Below, in pieces: positions 1 through 8,519 of a stretch of DNA of 64,000 nt. Source of the DNA: Aerococcaceae bacterium zg-1292 (GTDB lineage: Bacteria; Bacillota; Bacilli; Lactobacillales; Aerococcaceae); the NCBI GenBank assembly GCA_016126655.1, contig CP065955.1, forward strand, positions 2,240,001 through 2,304,000, written 5' to 3'. The notes beneath the pieces are model-generated. The model made no database searches. It saw nothing but the letters and a program-made list of their open reading frames with translations, and was not told the DNA's origin. Numbering within the stretch: position 1 is the stretch's first letter; every line of letters begins with the position of its first letter. The position numbers and the translations under genes are program-made.

Positions 1-639
1 TGGAATTCGCCATTGTCCACCGTGCGCATGTCCGCTAAACACTAAATCATAATGGTACATGGCTACTTCACGAATCACTTCAGGTCGATGCAATAACAAT
101 ATTTGTAGCGCATCACTATCTTTTACTTTTAACGTTTCACTCATCAGTTGGGTATGTAACGCTTTAAATTCCATATCATCAACACCGTTCAACTGCAAGG
201 TTGTGCGCCCTTTATGAAACAGCACTGCTCGATTATCTAAGACTTCAATACCTATTGCACGAATCAATTGCTTCACTTCTTCACCTTTATGCGTATAATA
301 TTCATGATTGCCAGTCACATAGTACGTCGGATAATCTTTTGCTACCCCGGTTAAAAAATGCATCGCGTGCCCTAATGGCATATATTCATCAACAATATCA
401 CCCACTAACAATACGATATCTGGATGCTGCTGAGTAATCATTGCTAACAAATCTTTTTGCCTTTCACCATATAAATTACTGTGCAAATCCGTAATGACCA
501 CTGCACGTACAGACTCCTTCACTTTCGGATGGTAATAACGATAACGACGAATCGATAATCGATTATCAACACCCCCTAAAACAAAGGCTACCCCCACTGT
601 AATTGTCAGCCCACCAATTGACAACAGCCATTTTTTCAC
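1..639 (-). CDS. Metallophosphoesterase, YkuE/YaeI-like (3' end outside window)
   Basis: The frame is open from a GTG at 639 to the window edge, giving the N-terminal 213 residues. An AGGTGA ribosome binding site five bases upstream supports the GTG start; no ATG is available. An N-terminal hydrophobic segment (about residues 4-22) looks like a membrane anchor or signal. The calcineurin-type metal motifs are visible in order: a DLH near residue 50, GDIVD near 80, GNHEY near 110, and SGHAHGGQW at the edge. The GHAHGGQ form is typical of YkuE-type phosphoesterases, which act at or outside the membrane on lipid or nucleotide phosphoesters. The substrate cannot be read from sequence. The C-terminus lies outside the window. 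Confidence 0.85.
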   Translation of the reverse strand, partial: MKKWLLSIGGLTITVGVAFVLGGVDNRLSIRRYRYYHPKVKESVRAVVITDLHSNLYGERQKDLLAMITQQHPDIVLLVGDIVDEYMPLGHAMHFLTGVAKDYPTYYVTGNHEYYTHKGEEVKQLIRAIGIEVLDNRAVLFHKGRTTLQLNGVDDMEFKALHTQLMSETLKVKDSDALQILLLHRPEVIREVAMYHYDLVFSGHAHGGQWRIP

Positions 640-688
640 TTGAATCACCTCATCATTATCTTACATGAATATACCTTGAAAATAAAAT

Positions 689-718
689 ATAGGCACCGAA
701 ATAATCTTCGACACCTAT
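689..718 (-). terminator. Hairpin after the FNT channel gene
   Basis: ATAGGCACCGAA and TTCGACACCTAT form a stem just beyond the stop of the minus-strand channel gene, followed on that strand by a T-rich stretch. It probably ends that transcript before the phosphoesterase gene. Confidence 0.6.
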
Positions 719-729
719 CAAATCTACTA

Positions 730-1494
730 TTAATGTCCGTATTTATAAGCGCCATAATAGATTGCACTGACAAATACCGCACCGCCAATAATATTACCAC
801 AGTATACCGGGATAAAGTTCATGAGCAAACCACCCCACGTAGCACCGCCTTCAAAAATAGCTGCGCCAATCACAAAGAAATTAGCGACACTATGTTGAAA
901 TCCAATGGCTACGAAAGTCATCACCGGAAACCAAATTGCAAGAAACTTGCCTGCATCTGTTTTGGCACCGTATGTCAACCATAAAGCTAAGCCAACAAAC
1001 CAGTTACATCCGATACCTGATATGAATGATTGTAATGGTGTTGCGGCAATTTTCGAACTTGCTACCGCTAATGTTTCTTCTAAATACACACCTGTTGCTG
1101 TTAACCCCACGACATGTCCGAAGAAATACGCTACAAACATTGCACCAACAAAGTTTGCCGCGGTAATGACGAATAAATTTTTCACAAAATCGATTGGGCG
1201 AATCTTACGATCAAACATCGCAGCTCCTACCGCCATCATATTACCAGTCACTAATTCGCCACCGCCCAATAAAATAACCATTAAACCGACAGGAAATACG
1301 CAAGCACCAATAAATGAAGCAAAGCTCCCCCACTCATGCGCCACGGAAGAAATAACACGTACATACGCTAAATATCCGAGCGCAATCATCGCGCCACCAA
1401 CAAAACCTAATAATAATTTTGAATGCAGTGGTTTTTGTGTCTTCTTGTATCCCATTTCAATTGCCTTTTCCATAATTTCTTCTGGTGTATGCAT
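730..1494 (-). CDS. Formate/nitrite transporter (FNT) family channel
   Basis: The 254-residue protein has six predicted membrane segments and the FNT layout: an N-terminal amphipathic stretch, a glycine-rich helix near residues 30-50, and GGGELVTGNMM (about residues 77-87), which matches the conserved FNT signature. The family forms pentameric pores for formate, nitrite, lactate or hydrosulfide. The exact anion cannot be told, and no formate lyase or nitrite gene lies nearby. The ATG is preceded by GGAG nine bases upstream. The gene appears monocistronic, with a hairpin on each side. Confidence 0.9.
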   Translation of the reverse strand: MHTPEEIMEKAIEMGYKKTQKPLHSKLLLGFVGGAMIALGYLAYVRVISSVAHEWGSFASFIGACVFPVGLMVILLGGGELVTGNMMAVGAAMFDRKIRPIDFVKNLFVITAANFVGAMFVAYFFGHVVGLTATGVYLEETLAVASSKIAATPLQSFISGIGCNWFVGLALWLTYGAKTDAGKFLAIWFPVMTFVAIGFQHSVANFFVIGAAIFEGGATWGGLLMNFIPVYCGNIIGGAVFVSAIYYGAYKYGH

Positions 1495-1577
1495 CTTTTC
1501 ACGCTCCGTTCATTTTTTCACAATACGACTCTATTATAAAAACAATTGCTCATTTTTTCAATAGTATTCACAAAAAA

Positions 1578-1594
1578 GACAGTGAAACACTGTC
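1578..1594 (-). terminator. Terminator of the rRNA methyltransferase gene
   Basis: GACAGTG and CACTGTC form a tight three-base-loop hairpin followed on the minus strand by a run of Ts, 17 bases after the methyltransferase stop. Confidence 0.75.
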
Positions 1595-1611
1595 TCTATA
1601 ATTTCACATTA

Positions 1612-2982
1612 TTATTTATCCTTCGTCATCAATACTACACACTCGATACTCGTCGTCTGCGGGAACATATCGACCGGCTGCACATAGTCCAACTGGTACC
1701 CTGCCTCGGCAAATAATTTACAGTCTCTGGCACACGTTGCCGGATTACAACTTACGTATACAATCCGCCCAGGCGCTTGCTCAATGACGCTGTCGACAAA
1801 TTGTCGGTCAAGCCCTTTACGCGGCGGGTCTACGACAACTGTATCAAAACGAACACCCGCTTCATTCCATCTCGGCAACACATCTTCTGCTTTACCTACT
1901 TCAAAGGTGACATTTTTGACATAATTATAGGCCGCATTTTTATTCGCCATTTCTATCGCTTGTGGGACAACTTCCATCGCATAGACATGTTTAGCACGCT
2001 GCGTTAGAGGCAAAGTAATCGTCCCAATACCACAATAGGCATCCAGTACAATTTCATTGCCCGTTAGATTTGCTGCACGAATCGCTTCTTTATATAGCAC
2101 TTCTGCTTGCGGCGTATTCACTTGATAAAACGAATGTGCAGAAATAAAGTAAGTATAGCCTAACATGCGGTCTTGATAATACATTTCTCCTTCAAGCACT
2201 CGACTACTTTCGCCCATAATCACATTGGTTTTCTTGTCTTGTCGGTTGAGGACTACCGATACCACTTCAGGCAGTTGAACCATTATTTCTTTAGCGATTG
2301 CTATTTCATTCGGCAGCGATGAGCCATTAACGACTAGCACCACCATCATTTCGCCGGAATAATGCCCACGCTTAACGATAATGTGGCGGACTTGCCCCGT
2401 ATGATTGACCTCATCATATGCTGAAACATTAAACTTTCTTAACACATTGCGAATGAGATGCACGGCACGGTCGATTTCCGGATGTTGGATATGAAAATTT
2501 TTGACCGGTACTAGGTCATGTGTGTTTTTTCTGAAAAAACCAGTCTCTAATTTACCATCAATCGTCCGCACAGGAATCTGCGCTTTATTACGATACGCCC
2601 ATGGATGTGGCATCCCTAATGTCATGCGTACTTGCGCCTGCTTAAAGCCACCAATTTTACGAAAGGCTTTGCGCACCGTTTCTTGCTTAAATGCCAATTG
2701 TAAGTCATAGCTCATATGTTGCAATGCCATCGTGCCAATTTGACGCCCCACCACATCAACCATTTCTTGACGGTCATAACTAGGATTTTCAATCTCAATT
2801 AGACGAGCGAAGCCAAAATTTTTCCCTACTTTCATCACTTTCGCATGAATGATTTCGCCTGGAATGCCGCCCTCGACAAAAAAGGCAAAGCCCTCTACTC
2901 GAATAACGCCTAACCCTTCTGAAGTTAAATCTTCAACTAAACCAACTATTTCTTGATTCTTTTTAAATACTTGTTTCATCAA
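1612..2982 (-). CDS. rlmCD: 23S rRNA (uracil-C5)-methyltransferase, RlmD/RlmCD (TrmA) family
   Basis: The 456-residue protein has an N-terminal TRAM domain (about residues 8-65), then a SAM-dependent methyltransferase domain with AYCGIGTITLPL near residue 315, DPPRKG near 388 and the catalytic SCNPATCARD near 411. These are TrmA/RumA hallmarks; in Gram-positive relatives one such enzyme makes m5U747 and m5U1939 in 23S rRNA. The region between TRAM and catalytic domains, where many family members carry four iron-sulfur cysteines, reads GRQIGTMALQHMSY and has no cysteines, so this copy seems to lack the cluster. Two adjacent ATGs follow a GGAAAGGGA site; either could start. Which uracils it modifies is inferred. 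Confidence 0.9.
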   Translation of the reverse strand: MMKQVFKKNQEIVGLVEDLTSEGLGVIRVEGFAFFVEGGIPGEIIHAKVMKVGKNFGFARLIEIENPSYDRQEMVDVVGRQIGTMALQHMSYDLQLAFKQETVRKAFRKIGGFKQAQVRMTLGMPHPWAYRNKAQIPVRTIDGKLETGFFRKNTHDLVPVKNFHIQHPEIDRAVHLIRNVLRKFNVSAYDEVNHTGQVRHIIVKRGHYSGEMMVVLVVNGSSLPNEIAIAKEIMVQLPEVVSVVLNRQDKKTNVIMGESSRVLEGEMYYQDRMLGYTYFISAHSFYQVNTPQAEVLYKEAIRAANLTGNEIVLDAYCGIGTITLPLTQRAKHVYAMEVVPQAIEMANKNAAYNYVKNVTFEVGKAEDVLPRWNEAGVRFDTVVVDPPRKGLDRQFVDSVIEQAPGRIVYVSCNPATCARDCKLFAEAGYQLDYVQPVDMFPQTTSIECVVLMTKDK

Positions 2983-3202
2983 CTGTCCCTTTCCATGCTT
3001 TTGTCCCTTTTAGAATACCGTAAAATGCTGGTAATTACCAATATTTAATGGGAAAGTCTGTTAAATAAATCCAATATTCCAACACTTTAAATATGAAAAA
3101 ATCATATCTGACTTTTGTTTTTCACTTGCGACAATTATGCCGTTTCTCTTGTTTTTTAACTTAGAATCGCATTTGTAAGTTGAAATAGAGAGGAGGAATA
3201 AC
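2983..3202. other. Leader region of the 15-codon ORF with a shared regulatory half-site
   Basis: No gene of normal size is present. At 3102-3112 lies TCATATCTGAC, which differs by one base from the TCATATTTGAC half of the palindrome between the Rgg and ABC genes (4441-4454). No convincing -35/-10 pair could be fixed. A 23-codon ATG frame at 3093 has no ribosome binding site. Confidence 0.4.
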
Positions 3203-3250
3203 ATGTCCATAGAAGTCTCATTTTCTATTAAAATCAAAATTAAACCGTAA
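3203..3250 (+). CDS. Putative 15-residue peptide next to Rgg regulator
   Basis: The ORF encodes MSIEVSFSIKIKIKP. It follows an unusually strong ribosome binding site, GAGAGGAGG, seven bases before the ATG, and a strong rho-independent terminator lies downstream at 3392-3428. This gives a compact transcription unit with no larger gene in it. The peptide has alternating hydrophobic and lysine residues (SIKIKIK) and no signal peptide. The next gene, facing it, is an Rgg-type regulator; that family often responds to short peptides encoded nearby. A pheromone or regulatory peptide is therefore possible, but the sequence matches no SHP class I recognise. A leader peptide or small RNA are alternatives. 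Translation is inferred only from the ribosome binding site. Confidence 0.45.
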   Translation: MSIEVSFSIKIKIKP

Positions 3251-3391
3251 TACTATTCAGCACTATACATGCTACATCATGACGAAAAGAAAAGATAAAG
3301 TCCAAATCCTTTATCTTATGAAATCAGCCGTCAAGAATTCGCAGCATGAAATACACTGAGCAAACCATTTGATTTTAATACACAGAACAAT

Positions 3392-3428
3392 GCAGCAACT
3401 CTTGATTTTTAAGAGTTGCTGCTTTTTT
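3392..3428 (+). terminator. Strong terminator of the small-peptide transcript
   Basis: GCAGCAACTCTT and AAGAGTTGCTGC form a 12-bp perfect stem with an eight-base loop, followed by TTTTTT on the plus strand. It ends a transcript that contains only the 15-codon ORF. Confidence 0.9.
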
Positions 3429-3564
3429 ACAGATAATATATCAAATATCCGCAAATTTAAATTGACTGGTTTAACACAATTCATCCTATCAGAGAATACA
3501 ATCTAATTACCCAAAAGTAGACTAAAACTAATCATCCATCTTGATTTTTCCACTTTAACTACTC

Positions 3565-4422
3565 TTATTCATTTTCTAATTCTGTCAGCATCGATTTGAA
3601 TGGACCAGTAACAAGCGGCACATCGATTAATTCAAATGACTTAATAATCGTTTGCATATTACCGTAAAAAATGGGTTCCTTCTTCTCCTGAAAATTCAAG
3701 TAATTCCAACAAAATTCACATACTAATTTATGAAAAACATTGGTTTGAGGGTCTGTCGTTACAGCTTTTATTTTTTTAATGTAGTAATGCGCTAAATGAA
3801 ATTCATTACGGTATATACACATCAAAATAAAATTGATTAAGATAGTTAAAATGATTACTTGCTTCTCGTCTTCCATCGTTTCCAAGTCTTCCATCATAAT
3901 ATTACTAATCATCGTGTGGTTAGCCTCTACACTATATATAGCCATAACATTAGCAAACAGAGATAATTTGAATTCATTCCAGTTTTCAATATCGAAAATT
4001 TTGTTTTGGATTTTCATTTTATCTTGTTCAGCGAGAGATCCTACCTCATTATTTAATACCGCTAATAGTACAGTTGTTAAAATGTTTAAAATTTGTTGTT
4101 CCTCATTCGTCAGCTGTAAAGTCGAGACTTGATTTTTCAATCGGTTTAAAGCATCAATATCTAATGCATTATACGCTTGAAGGATTTCTCGCTGTTGTCT
4201 ATCAAATTCTGAAATCCCTCCACTTTCACGATACTTTTCGTAAAAATAAGATACCTTAATGCCATGCAATTCTAAAATATCAAATAAATCTACTGCTGTA
4301 ATTCGATGATTGCCACGCTCAACTTTCGAATAATAGGAAGTCGTTAAAATATTAGCCGCCATTTCTTTTTGTGTTAATCCCATGCTCCGGCGATAACTCT
4401 CTAAAACTTTACCGATTTCCAT
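3565..4422 (-). CDS. Rgg/GadR/MutR-family transcriptional regulator
   Basis: The 285-residue protein has an N-terminal XRE helix-turn-helix (residues 1-60, with GLTQKEMAANILTTSYYSKVERG) and a helical C-terminal region of the length usual for Rgg proteins, which in streptococci and lactobacilli bind short peptides. The ATG at 4422 is chosen because GAGGTGG lies six bases upstream; an ATG eleven codons earlier has no such site. It diverges from an ABC exporter gene across an intergenic region holding a 14-bp palindrome, and it faces the 15-codon ORF. Control of one or both neighbours is inferred from position. Confidence 0.88.
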   Translation of the reverse strand: MEIGKVLESYRRSMGLTQKEMAANILTTSYYSKVERGNHRITAVDLFDILELHGIKVSYFYEKYRESGGISEFDRQQREILQAYNALDIDALNRLKNQVSTLQLTNEEQQILNILTTVLLAVLNNEVGSLAEQDKMKIQNKIFDIENWNEFKLSLFANVMAIYSVEANHTMISNIMMEDLETMEDEKQVIILTILINFILMCIYRNEFHLAHYYIKKIKAVTTDPQTNVFHKLVCEFCWNYLNFQEKKEPIFYGNMQTIIKSFELIDVPLVTGPFKSMLTELENE

Positions 4423-4440
4423 AATATTCCACCTCATTTT

Positions 4441-4454
4441 TGTCAAATATGACA
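4441..4454. promoter_or_regulatory. Palindromic operator candidate between Rgg and ABC genes
   Basis: TGTCAAATATGACA is a perfect dyad (arms TGTCA/TGACA) between the divergent starts at 4422 and 4520. A one-mismatch copy of one half with its centre, TCATATCTGAC, lies at 3102-3112 upstream of the small ORF. Binding by the Rgg protein is inferred. Confidence 0.5.
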
Positions 4455-4519
4455 TTTGAATAATACTTTTAAAATTATATAGTATGATGCTTTTAAAATC
4501 AACGAAACGAGGAAACTAT

Positions 4520-6112
4520 ATGAAACACTTATTTTTAAGATTTTGGCGTGACTTTGGCAAAGTATCCATCATCCTTTTATTTATTAGCCTTTGCAATATC
4601 AGTTCGAATTTTATGCAGGGGGCCGTACTCAATGATTTAGTCAATTTAAATCTATCGCAGTTTACTTATCATATCATCTTATTATTTGCCGTATTTATGT
4701 TGTTATTAATTTTTACCTATGCACAAATTCGGTACCAAGCATTTGTCGCTCAGAAAATTGTTACTACTTTACGATCAGATATTATGGATTCGATTTCGAA
4801 CATTCCATACGCTACATTCCACGAGCGGACAAGCAGTACCTATGTGTCTTGGCTATCGAGTGATATGCAACAAATGGAAGAACGAGCACTTGACCCTTTT
4901 TTCAATTTAATCGCTGGATTTTTATCAACAACTATCTCAATTATCGCCCTGCTCTCGATTCATTGGTCGCTAATCGTTCTCACGTTAGTTGAAGCGCTAT
5001 TACTTTTGAATTTACCAAAAATATTTCATCGAGAATTAGGGGAAAAATCGTTAAACCTCAGCAAAGAAAATGAGCGATTTATTTCTAAAGCAAGTGATTA
5101 TCTTTCTGGGTACGATACACTATACGTTTTTCAACGCTTACCCTATATACGCAAAAGAGTAGAAGATGATTCAACCATACTCGGTCATTCAAAGCGCAGT
5201 TATGCTAAATCCTACGGAAAAATAGCTATCGCAGGTGGTTTCGGAAACATCATCTGTCAAGTTTCTATCATGACATTAACCGGATATTTAGCTTATAACC
5301 AGCACATCAGTATCGGTATGATTTTAACAGCTGGCGGTTTAGGTTCGACTATTTTTAACACCCTCGGGACATTAAGTCAATATATTGCCACCATCCAAAG
5401 TGTCCAACCAATATTGGATAAATTCAACGCTTTACAGACGTCCAATCAGCCAACTAGTACAACTGTAGACCAAAATCAAACAACATTTTTTGCACTCAAA
5501 GATTTAACCTACGCTTATGATGAAAATATTATTTTGCATAATCTAAATTATACATTCGAGAAAAATAAAAAATACGCAATTATCGGAAAAAGTGGCAGTG
5601 GTAAATCTACCTTAGTCAACATCTTAACCGGCAAGCTCAACAATTATTCCGGCTCAGCTCTATTCTTTAATCAAGAAATAGACACTGTGTCTAGCCGAGA
5701 TATTTTCGATAAAATCCTTTATATCGACCAGAATCCACATGTCTTCAATGACACCATCCGCAATAATTTAAGTTTAGGTGATACTTTCTCTGATGAGCAA
5801 TTAATTAATGCCCTCAAACAAGTGGATTTAGCTGACTTACTGACTACTTTACCCGATCATTTAGATACATTCATTGGAGAAAAAGGCATCTCTCTATCTG
5901 GCGGCCAACTCCAGCGCATTGCGCTCGCTCGAGGACTACTCCGTAATCGAAATATCGTGATTCTAGATGAAAGCACCTCAAAATTGGACAAAAAGACTGC
6001 CTTGCAAATTGAACAATCCTTAATCAACAATGACAACTTATCGGTTATCATGATTTCTCATCATTTAGATGACACAATTCTGCAATCGCTTGATGGCATC
6101 TTATCTCTATAA
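4520..6112 (+). CDS. ABC exporter half-transporter (fused membrane and ATPase domains)
   Basis: The 530-residue protein has a type I exporter membrane domain (about residues 1-310, six hydrophobic segments) and a C-terminal ATPase. Walker A (GKSGSGKST, near 366), signature LSGGQLQR (near 467) and Walker B IVILDESTSKLD (near 487) are intact. No peptidase C39 domain is present, so it is not a leader-cleaving bacteriocin exporter. The ATG at 4520 follows GAGGAAAC. It is transcribed away from the Rgg gene. Export of a peptide or drug is plausible from context; the substrate is not visible. It would act as a homodimer unless paired with another half-transporter elsewhere. Confidence 0.9.
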   Translation: MKHLFLRFWRDFGKVSIILLFISLCNISSNFMQGAVLNDLVNLNLSQFTYHIILLFAVFMLLLIFTYAQIRYQAFVAQKIVTTLRSDIMDSISNIPYATFHERTSSTYVSWLSSDMQQMEERALDPFFNLIAGFLSTTISIIALLSIHWSLIVLTLVEALLLLNLPKIFHRELGEKSLNLSKENERFISKASDYLSGYDTLYVFQRLPYIRKRVEDDSTILGHSKRSYAKSYGKIAIAGGFGNIICQVSIMTLTGYLAYNQHISIGMILTAGGLGSTIFNTLGTLSQYIATIQSVQPILDKFNALQTSNQPTSTTVDQNQTTFFALKDLTYAYDENIILHNLNYTFEKNKKYAIIGKSGSGKSTLVNILTGKLNNYSGSALFFNQEIDTVSSRDIFDKILYIDQNPHVFNDTIRNNLSLGDTFSDEQLINALKQVDLADLLTTLPDHLDTFIGEKGISLSGGQLQRIALARGLLRNRNIVILDESTSKLDKKTALQIEQSLINNDNLSVIMISHHLDDTILQSLDGILSL

Positions 6113-6119
6113 ATATAAT

Positions 6120-6150
6120 ATGCGTAGCGATTTCACTCATCGCTACGCAT
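6120..6150 (+). terminator. Terminator after the ABC exporter
   Basis: ATGCGTAGCGA and TCGCTACGCAT form an 11-bp perfect stem eight bases after the stop codon, followed by an AT-rich tail. Confidence 0.8.
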
Positions 6151-6160
6151 ATATTTTGGT

Positions 6161-6268
6161 TTACTTGGGCTGACTTGACGTCCACTTCACAAAATGCTTT
6201 AAATGCTTATTGTCCTCCAGCACTTTTTACTCCAGAAGTTCAAGTCAGTACAGCCTCGCTCTTACTAT
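6161..6268 (+). repeat. Leader-hairpin repeat, copy A (between convergent genes)
   Basis: Contains the family core GACTTGACGTCCACTTCAC, a CTCCAG block and the closing arm. TGACTTGA (6171-6178) pairs with TCAAGTCA (6240-6247), extended by GGCT/AGCC. This is one of few copies not upstream of a gene: it lies between the 3' ends of the ABC and kinase genes. Confidence 0.8.
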
Positions 6269-6276
6269 AAAACATT

Positions 6277-7578
6277 CTATTTATTTGCTTGTTTTGATAC
6301 TTTGAATTTTAATTTAAACGCAATATCTGTCGGAGACAACAAGGTGACACTCAAGTGAATATTCGCCGATTGCGCAACTGCTTTTGCAATTGACAAGCCC
6401 ATACCACTACCACCCGTCTCTCGACTGCGTGCCGTATCACGGCGATAGAAACGGTCAAATAATTGTTTACGCTCTTCCTCCGCCATTGGTTCACATTCAT
6501 TGCGAATCCACAATTCATACGTGTCCTTGTGAAAGGCTATTTCAATCGGTTTTTCACCCACTTGATATTTTATCGCATTTTCTAGTAGAGATGCGACTAA
6601 TTGTCTAACGCTGACTTCATCCGTATATAAAGTCACCGTTTCCGATATATCCACCGCAATAGTTTTTTTATTTTCTTCTGCTAACGACTGCATGTCTTGA
6701 ACAATTTCGTTAACTACTTCATTCAAATGAATCGTTGTAAAATTAAGCGTCGTTTTTCCCTCATCAAACCGAGCAAGTAGCAACATCTGTTCGATCAAGT
6801 TATTCAATCGTTTAATTTGATTACGATTACTTTGCGTCCATTCATTTTGAGTACCGAGCATTTCTAGCACATCATTATTCGTCGATAAAACAGCCAATGG
6901 AGTTTTAATCTCATGACTCGCATTACTGATAAATTCTTTTTGTCGTTCAATATTATGAATTAATGGCTGAATAGCACGTTTAGAGAAAAATTTCAGTAAT
7001 AAATAGACGATAATCAATAACGATGCAAAAATCAATGACGATAAAATCGCAAAATGGACAATGGTTTCCAACTCATGAAACATATCAATATAAGTCACCG
7101 CCACCCGGCCATCATGCAACGTCCGTTTGACAAAGCGATACGACCCTGACCAGCCACGCTCTTTTTCTTGCTTCAATATTTTAGTAGAAAGTGTTTTGGT
7201 ATTCACCTCGAACGTCTCTTCATTCCATCCGACCACCGCTTCGGCAATATTGCCTACATTATCGTAAATAACATAAAAATAATTGGTCAGCTGCCTAGTT
7301 GACTTTTCGGTTCCTAGCAGACTATTGCCAGAATCCAACCACTTTTCAAAATTTAAGGCACCTCGACGTAATCGATCCTTTGACGTAGGCGTTTCAAAAC
7401 TTGTTTCAATATTGGCTAACCCTAATTGGATATCTACCGCATTCATGACACGTTGTTCTTCGAGTTGTATATTTTGCATATAATTAAATATATTTAACAA
7501 GATAAATAAAATCAGCATTACCGTTGAAAAAGCGCCCATCGAAACAATCATAAAGCGCCGCTTCATTTGTCGAATCAT
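6277..7578 (-). CDS. Sensor histidine kinase of a two-component system
   Basis: The 433-residue protein has a membrane segment at about residues 10-32, an extracytoplasmic region of about 135 residues, a second segment near 170-195, then HisKA with SNASHEIKTPLAVL (phosphorylatable His near 222) and a HATPase domain with NAIKYQ, the FDRFYRRDTARS stretch and GGSGMGLSIAKA. The layout is that of OmpR-linked kinases. Its ATG overlaps the regulator stop by four bases (ATGA), so the pair is translationally coupled. The signal sensed is unknown; no transporter or target gene sits in the same operon. Confidence 0.92.
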   Translation of the reverse strand: MIRQMKRRFMIVSMGAFSTVMLILFILLNIFNYMQNIQLEEQRVMNAVDIQLGLANIETSFETPTSKDRLRRGALNFEKWLDSGNSLLGTEKSTRQLTNYFYVIYDNVGNIAEAVVGWNEETFEVNTKTLSTKILKQEKERGWSGSYRFVKRTLHDGRVAVTYIDMFHELETIVHFAILSSLIFASLLIIVYLLLKFFSKRAIQPLIHNIERQKEFISNASHEIKTPLAVLSTNNDVLEMLGTQNEWTQSNRNQIKRLNNLIEQMLLLARFDEGKTTLNFTTIHLNEVVNEIVQDMQSLAEENKKTIAVDISETVTLYTDEVSVRQLVASLLENAIKYQVGEKPIEIAFHKDTYELWIRNECEPMAEEERKQLFDRFYRRDTARSRETGGSGMGLSIAKAVAQSANIHLSVTLLSPTDIAFKLKFKVSKQANK

Positions 7579-8249
7579 ACATCAACCTCTAACTTATAGC
7601 CTAGTCCACGCTGTGCGCTAATTTTAACATTGGAACCTAATTGCTGTAATTTTTTTCGTAGCGATGAAATATTTACCCACACGACATTAATTTCCGCTTC
7701 AGACTCTAATCCCCAGATTCGGTCCATAATCAATTCTTTTGATAATACTTGATTACTATTTAAGAAAAACATTTCCATCAGCTGAAACTCGCGGTTATTG
7801 AGTGATACTTCTTGGCCATTAGCTTGTAATAAATAATTACTGCGGTCTAAAGTGACATCACCAACGGTCAATGTATCCGATACATAGACCGCCGGACGTC
7901 TTAACATCGAACGCACTCGTGCTAATAATTCCGGCGTATCGAACGGTTTCGTGATATAATCATCTGCACCTGAATCCAAGCCTTTTACCTTATCTTCCAA
8001 TTGATTTTTTGCTGTTAATAATAATATCGGGGTTTGCACATCTCGCTTGCGCAATGTATCCAATACTTCTAACCCTGTTTTTTTCGGCATCATAATATCT
8101 AAAATTAACCCATCATATTCTGCACTTTCTGCATAATACAAGGCATCTTCACCATCATGAACCACATCTACTTCATAATTGTGGTGTTTTAAAATAGCCG
8201 CTAGCGCTTTTGCTAAATCTTTTTCATCTTCTGCCAATAATAAACGCAT
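7575..8249 (-). CDS. OmpR-family response regulator
   Basis: The 224-residue protein has an N-terminal receiver domain (acidic pair ED near residue 8, phospho-acceptor Asp in LILDIMMP near 51, Lys in LLTAKNQ) and a C-terminal winged-helix domain ending in RGLGYKLEV. The ATG at 8249 is preferred because GGGGGA lies nine bases upstream; a TTG three codons earlier would be too close to it. It is the first gene of a two-gene operon with the kinase. Target genes cannot be read from sequence. Confidence 0.92.
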   Translation of the reverse strand: MRLLLAEDEKDLAKALAAILKHHNYEVDVVHDGEDALYYAESAEYDGLILDIMMPKKTGLEVLDTLRKRDVQTPILLLTAKNQLEDKVKGLDSGADDYITKPFDTPELLARVRSMLRRPAVYVSDTLTVGDVTLDRSNYLLQANGQEVSLNNREFQLMEMFFLNSNQVLSKELIMDRIWGLESEAEINVVWVNISSLRKKLQQLGSNVKISAQRGLGYKLEVDV

Positions 8250-8431
8250 CCCAAACAATCCCCCTTCTACACTATTCGTATGCTTCAGCTTATCTTACTG
8301 AACTAAAATGAAGTTAAAAATATAAATTCTTCTATCAATATATTAGCCATTATTACGTAAAAAAATTTCAATTCATCATAAATTTTCTTATTCATCGTCC
8401 CAAATAATCCGACCCAAACACTATCTCTTCG

Positions 8432-8461
8432 TTGCCTTATTATACCAAATTTTGTTATAGT
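8432..8461 (+). promoter_or_regulatory. Promoter of the HD-domain gene
   Basis: TTGCCT (8432-8437), an 18-base spacer and TATAGT (8456-8461) make a sigma-A type promoter about 60 bases before the HD gene start. Confidence 0.6.
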
Positions 8462-8519
8462 GTGTACACAAGCAGTCACCTTAAGTTTTTTATTATTTTT
8501 ATACGAAAGGACAGGTAGG

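Noticed and set aside
905-1564. 219-codon plus-strand ORF
   Set aside because: It lies antisense to the FNT channel gene, which has clear membrane segments and family motifs.
3093-3164. 23-codon ORF MKKSYLTFVFHLRQLC... resembling a hydrophobic pheromone
   Set aside because: No ribosome binding site, and it overlaps the likely regulatory region of the 15-codon ORF, which is the better candidate.
3279-3359. 26-codon ORF downstream of the small peptide
   Set aside because: No ribosome binding site and no family resemblance.
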